Below are positions 7,527 through 14,011 of a DNA stretch of 14,011 nt, piece after piece (position 1 is the stretch's first letter; each line of letters opens with the position of its first letter). The translations under genes were made by a program, and so were the position numbers. Under the pieces are notes generated by a model. The model saw nothing but the letters and a program-made list of their open reading frames with translations, had not been told where the DNA came from and did not search any database. Origin of the DNA: Fidelibacterota bacterium. Lineage in GTDB: Bacteria > Fidelibacterota > JAANXI01. The stretch covers positions 43,102 to 57,112 of the forward strand of contig JAANXI010000062.1 in the NCBI GenBank assembly GCA_018263365.1. The letters run 5' to 3'.

Positions 7527-7769
7527 TTAATCGAGATAAGTGCCGATAAATCCGACGGCGTCGGAAACGGTCTGAACCTCCAGGGCTTTATCCTCATCCA
7601 TCTCAACGTCAAATTCCTCTTCAAACGCGGCCACAAGTTCAAGACTCTGCATTGAATCGGCGCCCAGATCAAAAATAAAATTCGTATCATCACCGATAGT
7701 GGATTCGTCGATCTCCAACACGGATGCAATAACAGATTTTACGCGGTTCTGAATTTCACTGCGTTCCAT
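7527..7769 (-). CDS. Acyl carrier protein
   Basis: An 80-residue acidic four-helix carrier protein. The phosphopantetheine attachment site is Ser39 in DLGADSMQSLEL, preceded by the usual FIFDLGADS turn. It carries acyl groups as thioesters between enzymes. It differs from a textbook housekeeping AcpP context: no fabD, fabG or fabF is adjacent. Instead it heads an operon with an ADP-forming acyl-CoA ligase and a DUF4954 protein. It may therefore be a dedicated carrier, though it could also be the only AcpP of the genome placed away from the fab genes. GGAGGA lies 8 nt before the ATG on minus. The opening MERSEIQNRVKSVIASVLEI is normal for the family. Confidence 0.93.
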   Translation of the reverse strand: MERSEIQNRVKSVIASVLEIDESTIGDDTNFIFDLGADSMQSLELVAAFEEEFDVEMDEDKALEVQTVSDAVGFIGTYLD

Positions 7770-8148
7770 AGTAGCGCTCCTCCGGCTCTGATTTGGTATA
7801 TTTGTGAGAATTTCCTCGATGGATTCCTCCCAGTTTTAGGAATCCTCCGTGTCTCTCTTCATGCAATTAGAATTGTATTGTGCAAAGCAGTCTCTTATCC
7901 GCCGGATTATCTTCCGGCAAATACATGCTTGCGAATCAAAGAAAAGTCTAATCTCTGCGGGAAGCTGTCACAAAGAAAGGCATCCAATAATTCGATAAAA
8001 CCTATTCCAGTCGCGCATCAATAGTCGGCGTAAGCACCTGATGACTTTTTCTTCGCTATGTGATTAAGGCAAAATTAACGCCAAAGGGCGGGCATGAAAG
8101 GGTATCGGTTCTGTCAGGTTTTAAATATTTCTGCGTTGTCTGTGAATG
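7770..8148. other. Intergenic stretch upstream of the acyl carrier operon
   Basis: A 379-bp gap with no credible gene on either strand. It must hold the promoter of the acyl carrier protein operon (minus) and the transcript end of the Nudix gene (minus). Two hairpins are visible: ggattcct (7821-7828) with aggaatcc (7838-7845), and gccgga (7901-7906) with tccggc (7913-7918). Neither is followed by a T-run on minus, so I do not call a terminator. I cannot pick a trustworthy promoter. Confidence 0.4.
7821..7845. promoter_or_regulatory. Inverted repeat upstream of the acyl carrier operon, possible operator
   Basis: Perfect 8-bp arms (ggattcct, aggaatcc) with a 9-nt loop, about 52 bp upstream of the acyl carrier protein start. 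The place suits a regulator binding site or a 5'-leader hairpin. No regulator gene is near. Confidence 0.3.
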
Positions 8149-8652
8149 TTATCCGTTCATGTCCCGGAATAAATCGATGAAGTGCTGATGTGTATGGAAT
8201 GCCAGCGCGGGGAGATCATCAAAGGAAAAATATCGGACATCCTGCGCATCGTCGCCGGGAACGAGTTCGCCGCCGTTCACGGAAACATGGTAGCCCATCA
8301 CCACTACATCGCCCCAGACACCGTACATACTCGAACTCAGTCCGATCAACTGGATGATATCGCCGTCCAGGTTCGTCTCTTCCTTGAGTTCCCGGAGCAT
8401 GCCCTGTTCCGGCGATTCGCCCAGTTCCAGAAAACCGCCGGGCAAACACCACTCGCCGACTGCCGGCCGCACCGCACGCTGCACGAGTAGAATCTCATCG
8501 GTGGAGTTCACAATCACTGCGGCCGTGGTCGGAAACGGGTTTTCGTACAAAATACGCCCGCAACTGGTGCATACCTTGCGATTGCGACCTTCGACGAACT
8601 GTACTTCCGCTTCGCTGCCGCATTCCCAGCAATAGTTGACCTGTGATTTCAT
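8149..8652 (-). CDS. Nudix hydrolase with N-terminal zinc ribbon
   Basis: Nudix enzymes cleave nucleoside diphosphates linked to another moiety, using divalent metal bound by the Nudix box. This one has a zinc ribbon at the N-terminus (Cys8, Cys11, Cys28, Cys31) followed by a Nudix fold. The box runs from Gly73 to Leu95 as G-x5-E79-x7-RELKEETNL; the usual Gly before the last hydrophobic residue is Asn, a common variant. Its 167-residue length fits the short zinc-ribbon Nudix group, not NudC, which is longer. The substrate is unknown; NADH, ADP-ribose or FAD-like compounds are possible. It is divergent from a second Nudix gene, 137 bp away. No clear ribosome binding site precedes the ATG. Confidence 0.9.
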   Translation of the reverse strand: MKSQVNYCWECGSEAEVQFVEGRNRKVCTSCGRILYENPFPTTAAVIVNSTDEILLVQRAVRPAVGEWCLPGGFLELGESPEQGMLRELKEETNLDGDIIQLIGLSSSMYGVWGDVVVMGYHVSVNGGELVPGDDAQDVRYFSFDDLPALAFHTHQHFIDLFRDMNG

Positions 8653-8747
8653 AGATAGTGAAAATAGGGGTAACTTCGCCTGCGAGCAAGAATGAAGACG
8701 ATCCGGGATAAAAATCAGATGCGCGTCCCGCCTTGCAGCGGAACGCG

Positions 8748-8762
8748 GAGTTTTGTAAACTC
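8748..8762. repeat. Small hairpin between the divergent Nudix genes
   Basis: gagttt (8748-8753) and aaactc (8757-8762) with a 3-nt loop, followed by ggttttat. It lies in the 137-bp divergent promoter region, 27 bp before the plus-strand start. It could be a regulatory site or leader hairpin. Nothing decides between these. Confidence 0.25.
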
Positions 8763-8789
8763 GGTTTTATAAGAAAATAAGGGAGAAGG

Positions 8790-9338
8790 ATGAGGGATTT
8801 ACGAGAGAAACAGTTACGATCGGAAAAAGTCTTTAGTGGCGTGCTGCTGCACGTGTACAAAGACGAAGTGGAATTGCCGGATGGCCGGGCGAGTGTCCGC
8901 GAATATATCAAACACCCCGGAGCGGCGGTAATGATTCCGATTCTGCCGAACGGCAACCTGGTAATGGAACGCCAGTTCCGGTATCCGGTCGGCGAGGAGA
9001 TGTGGGAACTCCCGGCCGGCAAGATCGACGAGGGTGAAGATCCGGTGGAATCGGCCCGGCGGGAGTTACTGGAGGAGACGGGCTACGGGGCGAAGAAACT
9101 GACGGCGCTCGGAAAACTGCATCCGGGGATCGGATACAGTAATGAAGTGATTTATATTTATGCAGCGGAGGATCTCACATTTCACGCAGAACAGCAGGAA
9201 CACGACGAATTCATCGAAACGTTTGAACTGAGTCTCGATAAGGCCTTGGGGGCTATCCGTTCCGGTAAAATCACCGATGCGAAAACGATGGTCAGTATTT
9301 TCTGGGCTGAGAAGTACCTAAATGGTGAATGGAAATAA
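8790..9338 (+). CDS. ADP-ribose pyrophosphatase-type Nudix hydrolase
   Basis: Likely splits ADP-ribose or a related sugar nucleotide into AMP (or NMP) and sugar phosphate, clearing reactive ADP-ribose from NAD turnover. At 182 residues it has the family's length and layout: an N-terminal strand region (VFSGVLLHVYKDEVELPDG, 14-32) that helps form the dimer, then VREYIKHPGAAVMIPIL, the RQFRYPVGEEMWELPAGKID block at 61-80, and a full canonical Nudix box from Gly77 to Tyr99 with RELLEETGY. The pattern of RQFRYP and WELPAGK is diagnostic of the NudF/ADPRase group. GGGAG sits a few bases before the ATG. It is separated from queG by 110 bp. No terminator is seen between, so they may be cotranscribed. 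Confidence 0.92.
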   Translation: MRDLREKQLRSEKVFSGVLLHVYKDEVELPDGRASVREYIKHPGAAVMIPILPNGNLVMERQFRYPVGEEMWELPAGKIDEGEDPVESARRELLEETGYGAKKLTALGKLHPGIGYSNEVIYIYAAEDLTFHAEQQEHDEFIETFELSLDKALGAIRSGKITDAKTMVSIFWAEKYLNGEWK

Positions 9339-9448
9339 CGACAGGTAATAGGTATAGGGAATAAGGTGTTGGCAGTCACGGCTTCAACCATCGATATGGA
9401 ATTATAAAATTAGCTTGTGTGTCTTTTTGTAGGTAGAGGATTTTGGGT

Positions 9449-10429
9449 GTGGCTTACTTTAACACTATTGTGAATCCGTATTCTTTACGAAAATTACTGG
9501 AAGAGAAAGCCGCCGAACTCGGCTTCCTGGAGTTCGGCGTCGCCAAAGCGGAGGCGCTGGATGAAGAAGCTTGGCGATTGAGAGAGTACCTTGACCTGGG
9601 ATATCACGCCTCGATGGAATGGATGGCGCGGAAGGTGCAACGGCGCACCAATCCCCGGGAAGTGGTGACCGGCGCGCAATCGGTTATCATGGTCTCCTAT
9701 AATTACTATACCGGGCGTGCGCCTGAGGATAACAACAAGGCCAAAATCAGCAATTACGCCTGGGGCGATGATTATCACGATATTGTGACGCCCAAAGTGC
9801 GTGAATTGGAAGCCTACCTGCGCGACATTGCAGAGACTGAGGTGAATTCCCGATCCTACGTCGACACCGGCCCGATTATGGAAAAGGCCTGGGCTGCCCG
9901 CGCCGGCATCGGGTGGATTGGTAAACACACCAACCTCATCCACCGGGATCACGGTTCGTGGTTTTTTCTCGGCGCAATTATTGCAAATGTAAAACTAGAG
10001 TACGATGCGCCGATACCTGATTACTGCGGTAGCTGTCAGAAATGCATCGAAGCCTGTCCCACAGATGCCATTGTTGAGGAATATGTACTGGATTCCAATA
10101 AATGCCTTTCGTTTTTAACTATCGAAAACCGGGTAGACACCATACCGGAACCCGAAGCAAGCAATATGGAGGGCTGGATTTACGGGTGCGACATCTGCCA
10201 GAATGTCTGTCCGTGGAATAATTCATTTGAACATGCCACGGATGATCCCCATTTTGAGGCCAGAGAAGTGAATGTAAACAGGGATTTGAAGGACTGGCTT
10301 GGGTTATCTGTCCACGAATACCGGGAACGATTTCGCAACAGCCCGGTGAAACGCGCAAAATATGAAGGAATACAACGCAACGTCCGTGCTGCATTAGGAC
10401 ACCAGAATGAAGAAGGAGCTGACTTATGA
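9449..10429 (+). CDS. queG: Epoxyqueuosine reductase QueG
   Basis: Reduces epoxyqueuosine to queuosine in the wobble position of tRNAs for Tyr, His, Asn and Asp, using cobalamin and two [4Fe-4S] clusters in the cytoplasm. Counted from this start, DTGP (catalytic Asp about 139) is followed by EKAWAARAGIGWIGKHTNLI. The ferredoxin-like part has CGSCQKCIEACPTDAI, a further Cys in NKCLSF, and CDICQNVCPWN, giving eight cluster cysteines. The C-terminal KRAKYEGIQRNVRAALG is also typical. The frame has no ATG near its beginning. I choose GTG at 9449 because AGAGGA at 9434-9439 is then well spaced; TTG at 9443 would sit too close. No other queuosine genes are in the window. The TGA stop overlaps the ATG of the next gene as ATGA, so the two are translationally coupled. 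Confidence 0.95.
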   Translation: MAYFNTIVNPYSLRKLLEEKAAELGFLEFGVAKAEALDEEAWRLREYLDLGYHASMEWMARKVQRRTNPREVVTGAQSVIMVSYNYYTGRAPEDNNKAKISNYAWGDDYHDIVTPKVRELEAYLRDIAETEVNSRSYVDTGPIMEKAWAARAGIGWIGKHTNLIHRDHGSWFFLGAIIANVKLEYDAPIPDYCGSCQKCIEACPTDAIVEEYVLDSNKCLSFLTIENRVDTIPEPEASNMEGWIYGCDICQNVCPWNNSFEHATDDPHFEAREVNVNRDLKDWLGLSVHEYRERFRNSPVKRAKYEGIQRNVRAALGHQNEEGADL

Positions 10430-12828
10430 AAAAATGGCTGATTGGAAGTTTTATGCTGATAATTGGAGTGGCGGCATCTGCACAATACGTTCCACCGAAT
10501 TCGGTTGCAACCGATGATGATATTTTCTCAGCAAACCGGAACCCGGCCGGTCTGGCTGTCAACGATGGATTCCAGTTCGGCCTGGCAACCGATCCTGAAA
10601 ATTTCGGCGATCAGTACGGCATATACCTTGGCGCCGGGCAGGATCACAGTGCAGTAGCGTTCGGCGCTCTGTACGATGGTATAAATTACAGTTACTCTTA
10701 CAGCAACGGGGCCCGGGTCATTCGCGGCACATACCTTGGATACGAAATTGACTTCGGCAAGGGAATAGCCCCAGAATACAAGTACGGGCTGATTACACGG
10801 CCGTTAAACTTTCTTTCGGTCGGCGCGTCCGCCATGAATTTCACCGAAAATAATGGACAACAAGCCTCATACAAAGCCGGCATTGCAATTCGTCCGTTCG
10901 GTAACCGGATTACCCTCGCTGCCGATGCCGTTTTTACGGATTTCGATGCCGATGATGAATATAGCACTGATTTTGTGGGACAAATTTCCACGGAACTAAT
11001 CAATGGGATTTCCCTGAACGGATTTTACGATAATGCCAGCGAGATGATCAGCCTCGGTGTCGGAATCAACCTGCCGAATCAAAAGGTTGGAAGTGTCTCC
11101 CACCTCTCCAGCGACGGAGAATACATCAGAAGTATCGGGACATATCAGTACACCAGCGCTTCCATGCGGACACTGTTTGATCCGGTGAAGGCCGATCAGT
11201 TTGTGCTCATGCGGATGAATGGCCCGGTGGTCGAGGAGAAGCCCCGTTTCAGTATTTTTGACGATACCCGCGGACGCACCCTCACCGATTTTGTCATGCA
11301 GCTGGATAAGTACTCGGAACGCAAAGATCTCGCTGGGATTGTCCTGTACCTGGAAAATCTGACGGCAGGTCCGGCCAAATATCAGGAAATGCGCGCTGCT
11401 GTGAAGCGCTTCCGTGAATCTGGAAAAAAAGTCTATGTGTATATGGATACCGGTGGCAACTCGCAGTATTACCTGGCGACGGCCGCCGACAAGGTATTTA
11501 TGAACCCGGCAGGTTCGCTCTGGCTGACCGGCTTTTCCGCCCAGCTGATGTACATAAAAGATCTGCTGGGAAAGGTGGGAATCGAGGCGGAATTCGTACA
11601 TATCGGCAAGTACAAATCCGCTGGAGATATGTTCACGGAGGACAGCACCACCGAAGCAAACCGCGAGCAGTTGACAGCGTATCTCGATGATCTGTACGAT
11701 ACCTACACCAGTGATATCGCCGAAGCACGAGGTCTGTCCCAGGAAGCATTCAAAGCATTAGTGGATGACGGACCCTATACCGCGAAAAAGGCGCTGGAAT
11801 CCGGGTTGGTAGATTCGCTCCTGTACCATGACGAACTGAAACAATTCATCACTGATGAAAATGACAATGGCGACTATTCGCTGATTACGGAATCAAGCCT
11901 GAACCGCAAGGGCAAATGGAAATACGACTGGGAGGCGCCGCTTTCCGAAAAAATTGCAGTGGTCTACGCCGTAGGCCAGATTGTGACCGGCAAAAGCCAG
12001 CGCTCTCCGTTGAGCGGTACTGTGAGTATGGGCTCGGAAACCATTGCCAAGGCGATCCGGAAAGCCCGCGAGGATAACACGGTGAAAGCGATCATTCTAC
12101 GGATTGACAGTCCCGGCGGATCGGCGCTGGCTTCGGACATCATCTGGAGAGAGGTGCATTTGACGGTCACTGGTGAAAAGCCCAAACCAGTGATCGTGAG
12201 TATGAGTGACGTGGCAGGCTCCGGCGGGTATTACATTGCGATGGCCGCCGATACTATCCTCGCCGATCCCGGTACGATCACCGGGTCCATTGGCGTGATA
12301 GCCGGGACATTTACCATGCAAGAGCTCTTCGACAAAATCGGCGTGAACCTGGATATCATCAAACGGGGCGAACGTTCGGATTTCCTGAGCCCATCCGACA
12401 GCATGACCGCCGACGAACGGGAAAAATTGTACTCCCTCATTGAGGACACCTACCAGGACTTCATCGGCAAGGCTGCTGAAGGCCGCAACATGTCGGTTGA
12501 GCGGATTGACAGTCTGGGGCGCGGCCGTATTTATTCCGGGTATGATGCCAGGGAGGTCGGATTAATCGACGAAGTCGGCGGGATGAAGGAGGCGTTCAAT
12601 ATCGCCAAAGAATCTATCGGCCTGTCCCCCGATGAGGAGATCGCCATCGAGTATTATCCGAAATACAGCGTGGACCTGTTCGACCTGTTTAACAGCACGG
12701 ATATCATGACGGAATACCTGCAAAACCATCCGGCACTGAAACAGGCGCTCTCGGAGCTCGACAAGGCGCAAATTCTGGCGAACCAGGAAGCATTGTACCT
12801 GCTGCCCTATACTCTGAAAGTAAAATAA
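10426..12828 (+). CDS. sppA: SppA-like S49 signal peptide peptidase with N-terminal beta domain
   Basis: S49 proteases cut membrane-bound signal peptides and other peptides with a Ser/Lys dyad outside the cytoplasmic membrane. Domains in order: a signal peptide (MKKWLIGSFMLIIGVAASAQ, 1-20), a beta-strand-rich region about 30-250 that begins with NPAGLA at 39-44 in the style of FadL/PorV-type outer-membrane barrels, then two S49 repeats in the 67K-type layout. The first repeat holds the general-base Lys397 in GKYKSAGDMF; the second holds DSPGGSALAS at 561-570 and the nucleophile Ser599 in DVAGSGGYYIA. At 800 residues it is about 180 longer than E. coli SppA; the excess is the N-terminal domain. 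The signal peptide with Ala-rich end replaces the usual single anchor, so it may be exported or anchored to the outer membrane. GAAGGAG precedes the ATG. It overlaps queG by 4 bp, and a Lon-N-domain gene follows after 76 bp. Confidence 0.93.
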   Translation: MKKWLIGSFMLIIGVAASAQYVPPNSVATDDDIFSANRNPAGLAVNDGFQFGLATDPENFGDQYGIYLGAGQDHSAVAFGALYDGINYSYSYSNGARVIRGTYLGYEIDFGKGIAPEYKYGLITRPLNFLSVGASAMNFTENNGQQASYKAGIAIRPFGNRITLAADAVFTDFDADDEYSTDFVGQISTELINGISLNGFYDNASEMISLGVGINLPNQKVGSVSHLSSDGEYIRSIGTYQYTSASMRTLFDPVKADQFVLMRMNGPVVEEKPRFSIFDDTRGRTLTDFVMQLDKYSERKDLAGIVLYLENLTAGPAKYQEMRAAVKRFRESGKKVYVYMDTGGNSQYYLATAADKVFMNPAGSLWLTGFSAQLMYIKDLLGKVGIEAEFVHIGKYKSAGDMFTEDSTTEANREQLTAYLDDLYDTYTSDIAEARGLSQEAFKALVDDGPYTAKKALESGLVDSLLYHDELKQFITDENDNGDYSLITESSLNRKGKWKYDWEAPLSEKIAVVYAVGQIVTGKSQRSPLSGTVSMGSETIAKAIRKAREDNTVKAIILRIDSPGGSALASDIIWREVHLTVTGEKPKPVIVSMSDVAGSGGYYIAMAADTILADPGTITGSIGVIAGTFTMQELFDKIGVNLDIIKRGERSDFLSPSDSMTADEREKLYSLIEDTYQDFIGKAAEGRNMSVERIDSLGRGRIYSGYDAREVGLIDEVGGMKEAFNIAKESIGLSPDEEIAIEYYPKYSVDLFDLFNSTDIMTEYLQNHPALKQALSELDKAQILANQEALYLLPYTLKVK

Positions 12829-12857
12829 GGCGAAGCCTGCAGGGAACTATTCCGGGT

Positions 12858-12873
12858 TTGTGTCCGTACACAA
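12858..12873. repeat. Small hairpin between sppA and the Lon-N gene
   Basis: ttgtgt (12858-12863) and acacaa (12868-12873) with a 4-nt loop, in the 76-bp gap and 31 bp before the next start codon. There is no T-run, so it is unlikely to be a terminator; it could be an mRNA processing or stability element. Confidence 0.25.
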
Positions 12874-12904
12874 TGCCACGTGGATTTAATCCGAGGAAAA
12901 TATT

Positions 12905-13597
12905 ATGACTGATAGTCTTGGTCTTAATTACGAACTGACTCAATTTTCGGGAGAGGCGCCGATTTTCCCGCTCCCGGAGACTGTATTCTTCCCAAAGACA
13001 TTACTGCCGCTCCATATATTTGAGGAACGCTACAAACAGATGACAGAGGAGGTGCTGGCAGGTGAACGCATCATTTGCATTGCATTGCTCCGGGAAGGCT
13101 GGGAAGAGGAGTATCTGCAGGATCCCCCGATTTATCATACCGGTACTATCGGATATCTCGAGGATTTTACCCGGCTGGAGGAAGGTAAATTCAACATCCT
13201 CTTGAACGGTCTGGCCAAGGTTAACATCACTGAGATGCCCAGCGATCGGATGTACCGGAGAGGCGAAATGCGGGTAATTCAGGATAGTTCCATGTCCGGC
13301 AACCCACAGGAAGAGCGGGAAAAATTGTTGCGACAATTCCGGCAGGTAGCCGAGGCCACGGACAGCGATTTTCCGCTGGAGGAAGTGGAACAGTCCAATA
13401 TTTCGCTGGAAGTGCTTGTGAATCTGGTAACAACCTGGCTGCCGATTTCGGTGGCAGATAAACAGAAGCTGCTGGAGATCAACGATCTGGCTATCCGCAG
13501 TGAAATCGTCCGGGAATACCTGCGTCAGGAACTGGAAGACCTGACTTCCATGGATAACCTGGATTTTATCATTCCGGATAATCCACGGTGGAATTAG
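12905..13597 (+). CDS. LON substrate-binding (PUA-like) domain protein
   Basis: A stand-alone version of the N-terminal domain of Lon protease, without AAA+ ATPase or peptidase domains. Residues 18-43 (APIFPLPETVFFPKTLLPLH, then IFEERY) are the family signature, followed by IALLREGWEEEY and a GTIGYLEDFTRLEEGKFNIL block at 80-99; the rest is helical, ending LEDLTSMDNLDFI. In Lon this domain binds substrates and supports assembly. Free-standing copies are widespread in bacteria but their role is not settled; an adaptor or regulator of proteolysis is the usual guess. The position behind the membrane protease gene is suggestive. GAGGA lies 7 nt before the ATG. A hairpin terminator follows 19 bp after the stop. 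Confidence 0.92.
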   Translation: MTDSLGLNYELTQFSGEAPIFPLPETVFFPKTLLPLHIFEERYKQMTEEVLAGERIICIALLREGWEEEYLQDPPIYHTGTIGYLEDFTRLEEGKFNILLNGLAKVNITEMPSDRMYRRGEMRVIQDSSMSGNPQEEREKLLRQFRQVAEATDSDFPLEEVEQSNISLEVLVNLVTTWLPISVADKQKLLEINDLAIRSEIVREYLRQELEDLTSMDNLDFIIPDNPRWN

Positions 13598-13616
13598 TTT
13601 CTCCGGCAATCTTGTC

Positions 13617-13648
13617 CCGCCATTGACCGCTCACCGCGTCGATGGCGG
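13617..13648 (+). terminator. Hairpin terminator after the Lon-N gene
   Basis: ccgccattgac (13617-13627) pairs with gtcgatggcgg (13638-13648) through 11 bp with one G-U, 10-nt loop, followed by a T-rich but interrupted tail (ttgattattatctt). It ends the queG-sppA-LonN run. Confidence 0.75.
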
Positions 13649-13697
13649 TTGATTATTATCTTGTAGGCAACACAGTATGATACCCTCGACAATTTCA

Positions 13698-13727
13698 CCG
13701 GAGATTCCGCGGTTACTCCATCTCCGG
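13698..13727. repeat. Hairpin between the two terminator-like repeats
   Basis: ccggagat (13698-13705) and atctccgg (13720-13727) form a perfect 8-bp stem with a 14-nt loop that includes ccgcgg. It lies between two near-identical terminator hairpins, with no gene on either strand. Confidence 0.45.
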
Positions 13728-13794
13728 CTACTTGAATTACTTTCCGTCCCAACCACCGGGGTTCCAATGGAATCCCGATGTAGATTGTCCATCC

Positions 13795-13832
13795 CCGTCA
13801 TTGACCGCTTCAAGCGTCAATGACGGTTTTTT
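13795..13832 (+). terminator. Second hairpin terminator, near-copy of the first
   Basis: ccgtcattgac (13795-13805) pairs perfectly with gtcaatgacgg (13816-13826); the loop itself can pair (gctt/aagc). Six T residues follow at 13827-13832. This is a classic Rho-independent terminator on plus. Stem and loop closely resemble the hairpin at 13617-13648. Confidence 0.8.
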
Positions 13833-14011
13833 AGCCTGAATAATTCATAAATCGAAATAAATGGACGTTTTCGATAGGTCATAACATCAATATTTTCAAT
13901 GATGTAGAGACGTGCCATGCAGGGTGTGTGAGAATGCAGTGTCAAGGAATTTTTTCCTTCGGCATCCCGGACATTCCAAGCAACATAAAATACCTGATAA
14001 ACCATTGATAA
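13833..14011. other. Window edge, no supported gene
   Basis: A 62-codon open frame on minus (13817-14005) begins MVYQVFYVAWNVRDAEGK and ends KNRH inside the second terminator stem. I do not recognise it, it shows no ribosome binding site that I can judge, and its overlap with the hairpin argues against coding. It may be the remnant of a gene continuing outside the window. Confidence 0.3.

Noticed and set aside
8495..9022. A 175-codon minus-strand frame bridging the two Nudix genes
   Set aside because: It overlaps both real genes, including antisense to the start and Nudix box region of the second, and has no recognisable protein features.
10996..11601. A 201-codon minus-strand frame inside sppA
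   Set aside because: Antisense to a well-supported protease gene with all domains intact; composition is that of a shadow frame.
13001..13609. A 202-codon minus-strand frame opposite the Lon-N gene
   Set aside because: It mirrors a gene with clear family signature and good start; no recognisable product.
13817..14005. Remnant of a GIY-YIG or similar small nuclease at the right edge
   Set aside because: I looked for the family motifs in all three minus frames and could not find a convincing match.

Overview
The window is a stretch of bacterial chromosome of medium GC with eleven supported protein genes and no tRNA, rRNA, CRISPR array or recognisable transposase. The gene content suggests an uncultured or little-studied member of the FCB group (KSB1, Calditrichota, Marinimicrobia or Bacteroidota-like). 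The pointers are a DUF4954 protein, a long SppA with an N-terminal outer-membrane-like beta domain, and an intergenic palindrome of the 'TCACTCTGAGC / TTCGACAAG' type that I associate with such genomes. The placement is an inference from these traits; no marker gene is present. TGA is an ordinary stop codon here.

Left part, minus strand (1-3379). A beta-class DNA methyltransferase with an extra C-terminal helix-turn-helix-like tail (352-1323) lies downstream of a DHH-phosphoesterase-like protein (1575-2555). Between them is a 249-bp segment bounded by perfect 23-bp inverted repeats. One arm contains the last codons and stop of the DHH-like gene, and the other lies 20 bp upstream of the methyltransferase start. 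A dispersed-type palindromic repeat sits inside. Further up is a coiled-coil protein (2848-3189) whose membrane-anchor tail is cut off by an in-frame TGA where the family normally has Trp; the tail continues in frame to a TAA at 2797.

Middle, minus strand (3380-7769). A tight operon is read in the order acyl carrier protein, fused ADP-forming acyl-CoA synthetase, DUF4954 left-handed beta-helix protein, with gaps of 20 and 14 bp and good ribosome binding sites. A dedicated carrier protein, an acyl activator and a protein of the LpxA-like fold together suggest an undescribed acyl-transfer pathway. This is the most interesting functional hypothesis in the window.

Right part. Two unrelated Nudix hydrolases stand divergently: a zinc-ribbon type on minus (8149-8652) and an ADP-ribose pyrophosphatase type on plus (8790-9338). 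They are followed on plus by queG (epoxyqueuosine reductase, last step of queuosine synthesis), a translationally coupled sppA-like membrane protease and a Lon-N-domain protein. This run ends in a hairpin terminator, and a closely similar second hairpin with a T-run lies about 180 bp further on. The last ~180 bp and the first ~350 bp hold no gene I can support.
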